NCBI GenBank assembly: GCA_049515655.1
Contig: JBEKTW010000016.1
Coordinates: forward strand, 19,339 to 83,338
Reading direction: 5' to 3'
Source of the DNA: JBEKTW01 sp049515655
GTDB lineage: Bacteria; Bacteroidota; Ignavibacteria; UBA10030; SZUA-254
DNA: 64,000 nt
A program made the translations under genes and the position numbers. This document shows positions 51,766 through 60,422 of this stretch, piece after piece. The notes under the pieces were generated by a model. It made no database searches. It was given only the letters and a program-made list of their open reading frames with translations, and was not told where the DNA came from. Position 1 is the first letter of the stretch; each line of letters begins with the position of its first letter.

Positions 51766-53790
51766 TCATATCTCAACTTTCATTTCGCGTTTCGCGTCGA
51801 TCGCGCGAAGCGTGACGTGATGATTCTCGTCCGCCTGAACCATCCCCCAGTACAGCGCAAATTGCTCCAGCTGGTAATCAGGTGGATACCGTTCTGACAT
51901 TCCGAGGAACACCTCGTCGACACCGAGTTGCGCGGCCGTATAACTGATCGCGTACGTTGGGTTGTTGGTCGGAACGACGATTGGCAATACCGTTTTCCCT
52001 TCCTTCTCTGCCAGCTTGATGACCTCCGAGAACAATTCGACCTGTTCCAGTGAGATTGAGTTGTCGACGGTCATGCTCTCTTTCCCTGCGAGAACTCTCG
52101 CGTACAGCGCAATGATATCCGTCGTCTCCGGGTCGTTTTCCTGCAGGCATTTGATGAAATGATGCAATCGGTTCGGCGCCCGGACCGCAACAAGTTTTCG
52201 GCGCGGGTGTTTGCATCCGATCGCCTCGACGGTAAGCTGATCCTGACCGAACACGTTGAACTTCTCCAGTTCGGGACCCCGCTGCGCCGCAAGTTTTTTG
52301 TTGGCGCGTTCTGAAATACCGAAGAATATGTAGAGAACGACCGTGAACGTGATCCCGCCGACCGTCGCGTACGGTTTTGTGAAGAGGTTAACGATACCGA
52401 GCAGAAGGAGGACGGTGAAGACAAGGCCGAGGCCGACCGGGATTTCGATTTTTCCAATTGTGATGTTGATTGGAACTTTCCATTCCCGATGATTTTTCTG
52501 CCGGTACCGGAGTACGATCATTGAATACCCCTTCATGACAAAGCTCCACACAACGCCGAAGGCATACACTTCGCCGAGAAGAAAGACGTCGCCGCGGCTT
52601 GCAATGATGATGAGCAATTGAAGGATCGCGAGGGTGTTGATGATCCGGTGCGATGTGCCAAACTTCTTGTGCGGCTTTCGGAACCATTCATGAAGAACTC
52701 CGTCTTCGGCGACACGGTTGAGCACGCTGTTCGCACCTATGATGGCGGTGTTGACCGCTCCCGCGAGGATCAGGAATCCCACGAAGACGACAAAGCCCTG
52801 GAGAATCATCACGGTTGTCCGGCTGCCGACGAGATGCATCGCAAGCCCGCTCAGTGCATTGTCGTTATACTGCCCGAGCAATTCCTTTTCGGGTACGATC
52901 ATTGACGCAAAGAGTGAGTTGAGTCCCGTGAAAACGAACGCAAAAATAAATATGATCATCCCTGTCCGGAGGAGGTTCTTCAACTTCGGGGCTTCAATTT
53001 CACGATACACCTGGGCAAGTGTCTCTTCACCGCTGACGGCGAGAATAGAATGTCCCATGCCGACCAGAACGCCCACCAGGCCGATGGTTTTGAGCCAGTC
53101 AATATTTTTCAACAACCCGAGTGCGTCGTCGGAAAGCCTGATCGTGAAAGGCGGAAGGGTTACACCGCGCGTGGCAATCGTTACAATGGACCAGACAAAG
53201 AGGACTGCCGCAAGAGCAGAGGTTATCTGGAAAATCCGCAGAGCTTTCTCGCTGGATTCTTCGATGCCGATGATGTTCTTTCTCCAAAAATAAAGCTCGA
53301 TGAGTACTGCAATCACGACGGCAGTCATTTCCGCCGGTATCCTGAGGCTCGCACCGATATAAAACAAGGTGGAATTGATGAGACCGGCGATATACAACCC
53401 GGCGGAAACCGCGCTGATGGGGGCGGTGATAAGATAATCGAACAGGAGCGCGGAGACGGAAAATTTTGCGGCAGTTTCACCGAGAGCTTCATGAACAACG
53501 CGGTAGACTCCTCCGCGCACAAACATGCTCGATGATTCGATGTAGATTGCCCGGATGCCGTAGGCAAACAACATCACGAACAGGATGAACCAGGGTGCGG
53601 ATGGCCCGACTGCCTTCTCGGCAATACCGAGTGCGTAATACGCGCTCGAAGCCAGGTCGGAAAGGACGATCGCAGAGGCTCTCCAATACGAGATGAAGGA
53701 AAGCATCACGGTCGTAATGATGACGACCTTCACTTTCTTGGAAATATCCGCCCCCGCATCTTTCTTTATGTCGATGGTTACCTGTTTCAT
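51766..53790 (-). CDS. APC-superfamily permease with cytosolic C-terminal domain
   Basis: A 674-residue transporter with about twelve membrane segments (FVMLFAYGIRAIYIESSSMF, GLVGVLVGMGHSILAVSGEE) and a hydrophilic C-terminal domain of about 170 residues. The latter (LVAVRAPNRLHHFIKCLQEN, GKTVLPIVVPTNNPTYAI) looks like a universal-stress-protein-type fold, as seen in some APC permeases. Substrate, probably an amino acid or other small organic or inorganic ion, cannot be assigned. It is convergent with the receiver gene (5 bp apart). Confidence 0.88.
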   Translation of the reverse strand: MKQVTIDIKKDAGADISKKVKVVIITTVMLSFISYWRASAIVLSDLASSAYYALGIAEKAVGPSAPWFILFVMLFAYGIRAIYIESSSMFVRGGVYRVVHEALGETAAKFSVSALLFDYLITAPISAVSAGLYIAGLINSTLFYIGASLRIPAEMTAVVIAVLIELYFWRKNIIGIEESSEKALRIFQITSALAAVLFVWSIVTIATRGVTLPPFTIRLSDDALGLLKNIDWLKTIGLVGVLVGMGHSILAVSGEETLAQVYREIEAPKLKNLLRTGMIIFIFAFVFTGLNSLFASMIVPEKELLGQYNDNALSGLAMHLVGSRTTVMILQGFVVFVGFLILAGAVNTAIIGANSVLNRVAEDGVLHEWFRKPHKKFGTSHRIINTLAILQLLIIIASRGDVFLLGEVYAFGVVWSFVMKGYSMIVLRYRQKNHREWKVPINITIGKIEIPVGLGLVFTVLLLLGIVNLFTKPYATVGGITFTVVLYIFFGISERANKKLAAQRGPELEKFNVFGQDQLTVEAIGCKHPRRKLVAVRAPNRLHHFIKCLQENDPETTDIIALYARVLAGKESMTVDNSISLEQVELFSEVIKLAEKEGKTVLPIVVPTNNPTYAISYTAAQLGVDEVFLGMSERYPPDYQLEQFALYWGMVQADENHHVTLRAIDAKREMKVEI

Positions 53791-53942
53791 TCAGCTTTTT
53801 CGTAACGCTGGAGGCAGAGCATGGAACGGCCACATCATCGCTCGGTCGACGTGCAGGGAACTAGGCAAAAATGGCAATTCTATTTGTAGAATGTGTGAAA
53901 TGCGAGGCATATGATACCAAGAATCCCTTGAAAAGTCAATTT

Positions 53943-53973
53943 TTGAATTTTCCTTAGTTTCTCAATATATTGT
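53943..53973 (+). promoter_or_regulatory. Promoter of the histidine kinase / NtrC-type regulator pair
   Basis: TTG at 53943-53945, 20 nt spacer, TATATTGT at 53966-53973; the ATG follows after 16 nt. A housekeeping-type promoter, so the sensor pair should be expressed constitutively. Confidence 0.6.
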
Positions 53974-53989
53974 CACAAAGAGACGCGTC

Positions 53990-55846
53990 ATGCAATTGCC
54001 ATTTTTCAATAGCTTGCGGTTCAAGATAGGAGTCGGGTACATCATCCTCGTCGTCATCAATGTCGGCGCAATGCTCTGGACGATGTACAACATTGGGAAA
54101 TTGACGGACGCCATTAACGTCAGCCTTGGTGAGAATTACCCGAACGTTATTGCAGTGGAGAATCTGGCACGCTCGGTCGAGAGGCATGAGCATGCCCTCT
54201 CACTGATTCTCAATAACGACCTGAGGAACGGGAAGGTTGAATTTACGCTGGCGCGGGATGAGTTTTTTCAGTGGTTTCAGAAAGCCGGTGAGAATCGCAC
54301 TATTGCCTTGGCCGGCCCTATTCTGGGGAATATCCAGTCGACCTACGAAGGGTATCTTTTTCTCAGCGATTCGTTGATGAGGATGGCGTCACGAAAGGAC
54401 TTTTACCACGCAAAGGCGTTTCACTACAATTCGTTGCACCCGTTCTATCAACGGTTGACCGATAATTGTTATTGGCTGATTGAGGAAAACCAGAAGCAAA
54501 TGGCGGAGGTGAGTTCGCGCACGAAGCAGACGGCGGGCGGCGTCATGGTCGCAATCTTTATGGCGTCGCTCCTCGCGATCGGGCTCAGTATTCTCACGAT
54601 GATTCAATTCACGAAGAGAATTATTGAGCCGGCCGAGCGGCTCACCGATACCGTGCACGCGATCGGTCGGGGACGGCTTGACCTGAAAATCGACGTCGAG
54701 ACGAATGATGAAGTCGGCGTCCTGAGTCGTGAGTTCAACAAGATGACGGAGCGGCTCCGAAAATTCGAGGAAATGAACATCGAAAAGATTCTCGCTGAAA
54801 AGCAAAAGTCGGAAGCGATCGTGAGCAACATCTCGGATGCCATCATCGTCTGCGACCCCGATGAGCATGTTCTGCTGATGAATCACTCGGCGGAGGAGTT
54901 GTTGAAGGTCCGGGAGCAGGACGTCGTCGGAAAACACGTGGCCGAACTAACGGCCGACATAAGGTTGCTGGACCTCTTCGGCAATCCGACCGATTCCGCG
55001 TCGCTCAACCAGCCTTACTTGCAATTCAGCTACAACGACCGGGTAGTGTACCTGCGCCCACGGGTTTCCACCATTCCCACCCCGCATTCCGAGAGGGGAG
55101 GCGTGGTCTTAGTTCTGCAGGATGTGACCCAGTTCAAGGAACTCGACAAGATGAAATCCGATTTTATGGCCACCGTGACGCACGAGTTCCGCACGCCGGT
55201 AACCTCGATCACTATGGGGGTCGATATCCTGCGACAGCATCTTCTGGGCCCGCTGACGGCGGCACAGGAGGAGCTGCTTGGATCGTTCAAGGAGGATTGC
55301 GGCCGGCTTACGAAACTTGTTCGCGAGCTTCTCCAGCTGTCGAAGCTCGAGACGGGGGAGAGAGAGAAGCATCCTGAACGCGTCGACCTCAAACGCGTCA
55401 TCGAGTCCACGCTCCAGCCGCTTCAGGTTCAATTCGGGGAGAAAGGCGTGAGTCTGAGACTTTCCATGGACCCGAATCTTCCGGCGCTCACGGGCGACGA
55501 ACAGCAGATCTCATGGGTGATCTCCAATCTTGCCACCAATGCGCTGCGATACACCGATACCGGTGGAAACGTCGAGATCGTTGCCAGTGCTGATGCTGAT
55601 GGCATTCTTGTCCGGGTCCGGGATACCGGAAGGGGGATACCGCGGGAATACCAGGATAAGATTTTCGACAAGTTCGTGCAGGTGAGGCAGGCATGGCAGA
55701 CGACTCCGGGAAGCGTAGGGCTGGGTCTGGCGATCGCCAAGGAAATCGTCGAGATGTATGGAGGGAAAATATGGGTCGAAAGTGAAGTGAACAAAGGCAG
55801 CACGTTTTCCTTCCGGCTGCCGATTGAACACCCCCACGAAGTATGA
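53990..55846 (+). CDS. Membrane sensor histidine kinase (HAMP-PAS-HisKA-HATPase)
   Basis: A 618-residue inner-membrane kinase. First membrane helix about 11-32 (GVGYIILVVINVGAMLWTMY), a periplasmic helical-bundle sensor of about 150 residues, second helix about 188-212 (VAIFMASLLAIGLSILTMIQ), HAMP (RIIEPAERLTDTVHAIGRGR), PAS, HisKA with the phospho-His in SDFMATVTHEFRTPVTSI, and an ATPase domain with NLATNALRYTDTGG, VRDTGRGIP and GSVGLGLAIAKEIVE. The stop overlaps the regulator start (ATGA at 55843-55846). The sensor domain recalls chemoreceptor four-helix bundles, so a small ligand or membrane state could be the signal. Confidence 0.95.
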   Translation: MQLPFFNSLRFKIGVGYIILVVINVGAMLWTMYNIGKLTDAINVSLGENYPNVIAVENLARSVERHEHALSLILNNDLRNGKVEFTLARDEFFQWFQKAGENRTIALAGPILGNIQSTYEGYLFLSDSLMRMASRKDFYHAKAFHYNSLHPFYQRLTDNCYWLIEENQKQMAEVSSRTKQTAGGVMVAIFMASLLAIGLSILTMIQFTKRIIEPAERLTDTVHAIGRGRLDLKIDVETNDEVGVLSREFNKMTERLRKFEEMNIEKILAEKQKSEAIVSNISDAIIVCDPDEHVLLMNHSAEELLKVREQDVVGKHVAELTADIRLLDLFGNPTDSASLNQPYLQFSYNDRVVYLRPRVSTIPTPHSERGGVVLVLQDVTQFKELDKMKSDFMATVTHEFRTPVTSITMGVDILRQHLLGPLTAAQEELLGSFKEDCGRLTKLVRELLQLSKLETGEREKHPERVDLKRVIESTLQPLQVQFGEKGVSLRLSMDPNLPALTGDEQQISWVISNLATNALRYTDTGGNVEIVASADADGILVRVRDTGRGIPREYQDKIFDKFVQVRQAWQTTPGSVGLGLAIAKEIVEMYGGKIWVESEVNKGSTFSFRLPIEHPHEV

Positions 55847-57171
55847 CGCACCGCGGCACTATCCTCGTCATCGATGATGAACCGAACGTCCTCAAGACCT
55901 TGAAAATCGGTCTGGACGCGATCGGGTTCAAGACCGAAGGATTCGGAAATCCTCTTGACGCGCTCGAACGAATCCAGGAGCAGTTTTTCAATATCGCACT
56001 CATCGATCTAATGATGGAACCGGTTGACGGGATGCAGGTCTTGAGAGAGATTCGGGCAAAGTCACCCGAGACGACCTGCGTGATCGTCACCGCGCATGGG
56101 TCCATCGACAGCGCTGTCGAAGCCATCAAGCAGGGGGCTTTTGATTTTCTCCAAAAGCCTTTTGACCTGAAGGAGCTCCAGGTATTCACGGAGAAGGTCT
56201 TCGAGCACCACCTGCTGCAAAAGGAAGTTCGCGCATTACGCGACCAGATCGCCGCCTCGCGTTCTCGCGTGGAGATCATTACGCGGAACGCCCTCATGCG
56301 TCAGCAGATCGATCTTGCACGACAGGTGGCCGACAGCATGCTGACGGTCTTGATCGAAGGGGAGAGCGGAACCGGAAAAGAGCTCTTCGCGCAGTTCATT
56401 CATGAACACAGCGGTCGTAAGGACAAACCGTTTGCGAAGGTGAGCTGTGCCGCGCTGGCGGAGAGTCTGCTGGAAAGCGAGCTCTTCGGGCATGCGCGCG
56501 GCGCATTTACCGGCGCGGTCAAGGATCGCGAGGGGCGGTTCGAAGCGGCGGACGGCGGGACAATTTTTCTTGACGAAATCGCTGAAGTCGCCCAGTCGAC
56601 CCAGGTTAAGCTTCTGCGTTTCTTGCAGGACCGTGAATTTGAACGGGTGGGCGAAAACATTACCCGCAAGGTCGATGTGCGCGTCATCGCAGCAACGAAC
56701 AGAAAACTCGCTGAATCCTTGCGCGAGGGCAGTTTCCGGGAGGACTTGTTCTATCGCCTGAATACTGTCCGTCTTACTCTCCCGCCGCTGCGGGATCGTC
56801 CGGAAGATATTCTTGTCCTGACGTATCATGCGCTTAAAAAATTTTCATCGGGTTCGAAGAGTTATGATATTTCACCCGATGCCTCGAAGCTCCTTACGAC
56901 GTACCGCTGGCCCGGGAACGTCCGAGAGCTCGAGCATGTCATTGAGCGCGCTGTGCTGCTTGCCCACGAGGGTGTGATCCAAACCAGCCATTTACCGCCT
57001 GAGCTGCAGCTCACCGACGAAAGTTCTGCCAGCCTTCTGTCCCTGGAACAGCTTGAACGCCAACATATCGCGCGCGTTCTTCGTGTTGCGAAGGACCTGG
57101 ATGAGGCCTCCCGTGTCCTTGAGATTGACCCCACCACGTTATGGCGGAAGCGAAAGAAATACGGACTCTGA
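55843..57171 (+). CDS. NtrC-family sigma-54-dependent response regulator
   Basis: A 442-residue activator. Receiver domain: ILVIDDEPNVLKTLKIGLDA, acceptor in IALIDLMMEPVDGMQ, Lys in DFLQKPFDLKEL. AAA+ domain: Walker A GESGTGKELFAQFIHEH, the sigma-54-contacting GAFTGA loop in ARGAFTGAVKDREG and Walker B TIFLDEIAEV. C-terminal Fis-type HTH: ASRVLEIDPTTLWRKRKKYG. It is coupled to the kinase. A -24/-12 promoter lies 172 bp downstream, pointing at the STAS-Ton operon, which is the obvious local target. Confidence 0.96.
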   Translation: MTHRGTILVIDDEPNVLKTLKIGLDAIGFKTEGFGNPLDALERIQEQFFNIALIDLMMEPVDGMQVLREIRAKSPETTCVIVTAHGSIDSAVEAIKQGAFDFLQKPFDLKELQVFTEKVFEHHLLQKEVRALRDQIAASRSRVEIITRNALMRQQIDLARQVADSMLTVLIEGESGTGKELFAQFIHEHSGRKDKPFAKVSCAALAESLLESELFGHARGAFTGAVKDREGRFEAADGGTIFLDEIAEVAQSTQVKLLRFLQDREFERVGENITRKVDVRVIAATNRKLAESLREGSFREDLFYRLNTVRLTLPPLRDRPEDILVLTYHALKKFSSGSKSYDISPDASKLLTTYRWPGNVRELEHVIERAVLLAHEGVIQTSHLPPELQLTDESSASLLSLEQLERQHIARVLRVAKDLDEASRVLEIDPTTLWRKRKKYGL

Positions 57172-57181
57172 CGTCTCCCCA

Positions 57182-57274
57182 TTGTATTTTGCATTCAGCT
57201 GTAACTCTCAGATTTTGAATCAATTATCGGAAAACACATTTCTCTGCCCCACTGTGCACTGCATTTTGCAATCA
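57182..57274 (+). promoter_or_regulatory. Candidate upstream activator sites (two direct repeats)
   Basis: TTGTATTTTGCATTCA (57182-57197) and CTGCATTTTGCAATCA (57259-57274) match at 13 of 16 positions and lie 77 bp apart, 70-160 bp before the sigma-54 promoter. That is a usual distance for NtrC-type enhancer sites. The second contains TGCA-N3-TGCA symmetry. Binding is inferred, not shown. Confidence 0.4.
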
Positions 57275-57342
57275 TCCTGCGGGAAATTCGACGGATAACG
57301 TGTCCTCTGAGCCCATAATTCCCCCCTACTGCCCCGGAAGTC

Positions 57343-57358
57343 TGGCATCTAAGTTGCT
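57343..57358 (+). promoter_or_regulatory. Sigma-54 (-24/-12) promoter of the STAS-Ton operon
   Basis: TGGCATCTAAGTTGCT: GG at 57344-57345 and GC at 57356-57357 with exactly 10 nt between, matching TGGCAC-N5-TTGCT at all key positions. Predicted start near 57369, about 67 nt before the STAS gene. The preceding gene encodes a sigma-54 activator. Confidence 0.8.
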
Positions 57359-57435
57359 GTGCATGTTGTTAGGAGTTGCGTCCTGAACTAGCGGCACCGC
57401 GTGACAAATTGTAATCACAATGTAAGGTAGAGGAC

Positions 57436-57783
57436 ATGTCCGTTAAAATGCGAACGGTATCCAACGGCAAAATAGGTATCATTGAACTCAAGGGCTCGCT
57501 CGTGGGGGACAAAGACACCGACGAATTCCGTGAAACCGTTGCCGACCTTATCGAGCAGGGGAATAAATCGTTGATCATCGACCTCAGCAAGGTCAATTAC
57601 ATGAACAGCTCCGGGATCGGTTCCCTTATCGCGGTGCATTCGAGTTATTCCAAGAACGGCGGTGTTGTGAAGCTCACCGGGTTGAGTAGCAGTGTTCAGA
57701 ATCTTTTTGTTGTCACTAAGCTTATCGATGTTTTTGATGTTCATGAAAACGTCGATCAGGCGATCGGTAGTTTTCTTAAATAG
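57436..57783 (+). CDS. STAS-domain anti-sigma-factor-antagonist-like protein
   Basis: A 115-residue SpoIIAA-like STAS protein. GKIGIIELKGSLVGDKDTDE starts the fold, and the phosphorylatable serine loop is VNYMNSSGIGSLIAVHSSY. No partner serine kinase or phosphatase is nearby. It is the first gene after the sigma-54 promoter and lies 52 bp before exbB, with no terminator between. A regulatory or scaffold role for the operon's membrane complex is possible. Confidence 0.92.
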   Translation: MSVKMRTVSNGKIGIIELKGSLVGDKDTDEFRETVADLIEQGNKSLIIDLSKVNYMNSSGIGSLIAVHSSYSKNGGVVKLTGLSSSVQNLFVVTKLIDVFDVHENVDQAIGSFLK

Positions 57784-57835
57784 AAACTAAAATCACTCAT
57801 ATTCTTCATGTATAACATTTCATAGGAGTCATCTC

Positions 57836-58615
57836 ATGAAACAATCAACATTTGTCATGATACTGCTCGTAGCGGCATTTGGAGCGGCATTGTTGATCTA
57901 TTTCTTCGTATTGGGCGATCCCAGCAATTTTTCCGATGGTGCCGGCCGTGAGAAGCCGTTGACCCTCCTGGGGCAGGTCTACACGGGTGGACCCATTGTT
58001 CCCGCGTTGATCACGCTTTCCATCATGGTTATCACATTTGTGTTCGAGCGAATTTTCTCGCTGCGCAAGGCCCAGGGCAAAGGATCTCTCCCGACGTTCT
58101 TGAAGAACCTCCAGCACGGCCTTTCCGCCGGTGACATTGAGAGTGCGATCGCGGCCTGCGACCAGCAGCGCGGTTCGCTGGCGAACATCATTCGTGCGGG
58201 CTTGGAGCGCCATCAACTTCTGTCCCGTGATGGCAAGATCGTCGACGCTGATAAGCGAATGGCGGAAGTTCAACGCGCGATTGAAGAAGCCACGTCGCTT
58301 GAAATGCCACTGCTTGAAAAGAATCTCATCGCCATGTCCACGATCGCTTCGATCTCGACGATGCTGGGATTGCTGGGAACGGTTATCGGCATGATTCGTG
58401 CGTTCCGCGCCCTGGCGCACGCCGGCGCGACCGACGCCATCCAGCTTTCCATCGGTATTTCTGAAGCACTCGTCAACACGGCTCTCGGTTTGTTTGCCGC
58501 CATCGTGGGAATTGTGGCCTACAATTTCTTCGTGAATAAAGTGGACAATTTCACGTACATGATCGATGAAGCGAGCTACGACGTGGTACAGACGCTCACG
58601 TCTAAGGGAAAATAA
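57836..58615 (+). CDS. exbB: MotA/TolQ/ExbB proton-channel protein
   Basis: A 259-residue inner-membrane protein. Membrane segments lie near residues 7-27, 56-76, 162-184 and 200-222. The MotA/ExbB core is IASISTMLGLLGTVIGMIRA followed by ISEALVNTALGLFAAIVGIV. With ExbD it converts proton flow to mechanical work on TonB. ATAGGAG precedes the ATG. The two exbD and two tonB genes follow with short gaps, identifying this as the Ton rather than the Tol or Mot type. Confidence 0.95.
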   Translation: MKQSTFVMILLVAAFGAALLIYFFVLGDPSNFSDGAGREKPLTLLGQVYTGGPIVPALITLSIMVITFVFERIFSLRKAQGKGSLPTFLKNLQHGLSAGDIESAIAACDQQRGSLANIIRAGLERHQLLSRDGKIVDADKRMAEVQRAIEEATSLEMPLLEKNLIAMSTIASISTMLGLLGTVIGMIRAFRALAHAGATDAIQLSIGISEALVNTALGLFAAIVGIVAYNFFVNKVDNFTYMIDEASYDVVQTLTSKGK

Positions 58616-58636
58616 GCAGAAAGGTAGTCTTCTATT

Positions 58637-59101
58637 ATGCCAAAGATCAAGAAAGCACGTGTAGCAGTAAGGATCGACATGACGCCGATGGTGGATGTCG
58701 CGTTCCTTCTGCTGACGTTCTTCATGCTGACCACCCAGTTCAAACCGCCGGAAGTCGTGCAGATCGTTCTTCCGACATCGCATTCGGATTTCAAGCTGCC
58801 GGAGTCGGATGTCATGACGATCACGATCAGCAAGGATAACCGGCTGTTCCTTGGCGTGGATAATCAATATGTCCGTTCGAAAATCTTCGGTCCTGAAAAC
58901 AGACTTCGCCCCGAGGTTGAGATTGAGATCAGGCAGCTTGGCAATATGCTGGTCCAGGCGCGTATGGCAAATCCGAAACTGAGGACTGTGGTGAAGGGCG
59001 ACCGGGACGCAGAATACGGGATCACGGAGGATGTGATGGATATTCTGCAGAAAGCGAACATCACGCGGTTTAATCTTGTCACTGACTTAGCAAGAGACTA
59101 A
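58637..59101 (+). CDS. exbD: ExbD/TolR biopolymer transport protein, first copy
   Basis: A 154-residue protein. A basic N-terminus (KIKKARVAVR) leads into the helix IDMTPMVDVAFLLLTFFMLT with the essential Asp in VDVAF, then a periplasmic domain. It works with ExbB. It is 21 bp after exbB and 11 bp before the second copy. The periplasmic domain differs from the second copy, so the two may form a mixed dimer. Confidence 0.95.
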   Translation: MPKIKKARVAVRIDMTPMVDVAFLLLTFFMLTTQFKPPEVVQIVLPTSHSDFKLPESDVMTITISKDNRLFLGVDNQYVRSKIFGPENRLRPEVEIEIRQLGNMLVQARMANPKLRTVVKGDRDAEYGITEDVMDILQKANITRFNLVTDLARD

Positions 59102-59112
59102 AGGAGAATTGT

Positions 59113-59610
59113 ATGGCCGCTGTTGACACTGCTGCCCCCCGCGGGCACGACAAGAAGAAGAAGAAACGCAGGAAGATGCGCCGCCTCGGCGTTCGTATTG
59201 ACATGACGCCGATGGTCGATGTAGCGTTCCTGCTCCTCACGTTTTTCATGCTCACGACATCCATGAGCAGGCCTCAGACGATGGAAATAAATATGCCGCC
59301 GAGCGACGTCAGCGTGCCGGTCCCCGAGACCAATTTGCTCACTTTGCGGGTCAAAGAGGATGGCTCAATCTATTGGAACATGGGATTCGAGAAACCTGAA
59401 AAAATTGATTTCAAGGGTTTACGCGCGTTCCTGGCCCAAAAAATTCAACAGAATCCGAAACTGGTTACACTTCTGAAGATCGACCGAAAGGGAAAGTACA
59501 CGATGATGGTCGATATTATGGATGAATTGAACCTGGCCAATATCTCGCGATTCAGTATCGCAAAGATGCAGGACACTGATCAGAAAATTCTTGAAAAAGT
59601 TTCATCGTAG
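59113..59610 (+). CDS. exbD: ExbD/TolR biopolymer transport protein, second copy
   Basis: A 165-residue paralogue with a longer, very basic N-terminus (HDKKKKKRRKMRRLGVRIDM) and the same helix with Asp (MTPMVDVAFLLLTFFML). AAGGAGAA precedes the ATG. Two ExbD genes in tandem are common in Bacteroidota Ton clusters. Confidence 0.95.
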   Translation: MAAVDTAAPRGHDKKKKKRRKMRRLGVRIDMTPMVDVAFLLLTFFMLTTSMSRPQTMEINMPPSDVSVPVPETNLLTLRVKEDGSIYWNMGFEKPEKIDFKGLRAFLAQKIQQNPKLVTLLKIDRKGKYTMMVDIMDELNLANISRFSIAKMQDTDQKILEKVSS

Positions 59611-59625
59611 AAAGGAGATGACGTT

Positions 59626-60357
59626 ATGACGGCAGAAGCTGTTCTTGAGAGATCCCAATATGGAATGCGCGAGCTTCGAAACCTCTACCAGCGCTATGCG
59701 ATGAGAGGATTGATCATTGCTATTGCCATCCACGGACTTGCCATAGCAACGTACTGGCTTGCCAACTACCTGCAGCAAGACGATGAGGCAAATATACCGA
59801 TGGTTCGTATCATGAAGTACAGCGAGTTGGGTCCGCCGCCTTCCATCACGGACGCTGAAGCGGCTCCTCAGGTTGCCGTCTCCGCACCTGTGGCACGGCC
59901 CACCGTTGGTACTCCTGTGCCGGTCCCGGACGCCGAGGTGAGTCCTGAACAAACGATCGCGACGCAAAAGGAAATGTCATCCGTCCCGAGCCCCATAGTA
60001 GATAATAACGCGGCGAGCGGGAACGTCTCGATTCAGCAGGATATCAAGATCGATGAAGACCCCGACCCGGGCGCATTCATCCCGGTGGAAAAACAACCGG
60101 TGCCGGTGAAGCAGGTTAAGCCCGACTACCCCGAAATCGCCCAGCGCGCCGGTGTTGAGGGAACGGTGTGGGTGAAAATCCTCGTCGACAAGGAAGGGAA
60201 AGCTAAGAAAGCCATCATCATGAAGAGCGATGCGGAAATCTTCAACGATGCGGCGATCGCCGCCGCGAAGCAGTGGGTCTTTACCCCGGCGTTGATGAAC
60301 AATGGCCCCGTCGCTGTATGGGCGGCAATACCGTTTCGCTTTAAGCTGAACAAGTAG
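59626..60357 (+). CDS. tonB: TonB energy transducer, first copy
   Basis: A 243-residue protein. A cytosolic lead of about 30 residues is followed by a helix (GLIIAIAIHGLAIATYWLAN) carrying the conserved His, a Pro/Val-rich spacer and a C-terminal domain (DYPEIAQRAGVEGTVWVKIL ... QWVFTPALMNNGPVAVWAAI). It transmits energy to outer-membrane receptors such as the BtuB-type protein at 2.5 kb. GAAAGGAGATGACGTT precedes the ATG. Confidence 0.95.
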   Translation: MTAEAVLERSQYGMRELRNLYQRYAMRGLIIAIAIHGLAIATYWLANYLQQDDEANIPMVRIMKYSELGPPPSITDAEAAPQVAVSAPVARPTVGTPVPVPDAEVSPEQTIATQKEMSSVPSPIVDNNAASGNVSIQQDIKIDEDPDPGAFIPVEKQPVPVKQVKPDYPEIAQRAGVEGTVWVKILVDKEGKAKKAIIMKSDAEIFNDAAIAAAKQWVFTPALMNNGPVAVWAAIPFRFKLNK

Positions 60358-60365
60358 ATTCAGTT

Positions 60366-60412
60366 TTCTGCCGGCAGGGCAGAAGGCGATGTCCTACAAT
60401 TTCAACGTAGGA
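60366..60412 (+). promoter_or_regulatory. Two hairpins between the tonB genes, the second hiding a ribosome site
   Basis: TTCTGCC / GGCAGAA (60366-60384) is followed by TCCTAC (60392-60397) pairing with GTAGGA (60407-60412). The second arm contains the GTAGGAG ribosome-binding site of the second tonB. This may lower or regulate its translation. Confidence 0.4.
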
Positions 60413-60422
60413 GAATAAAAAA

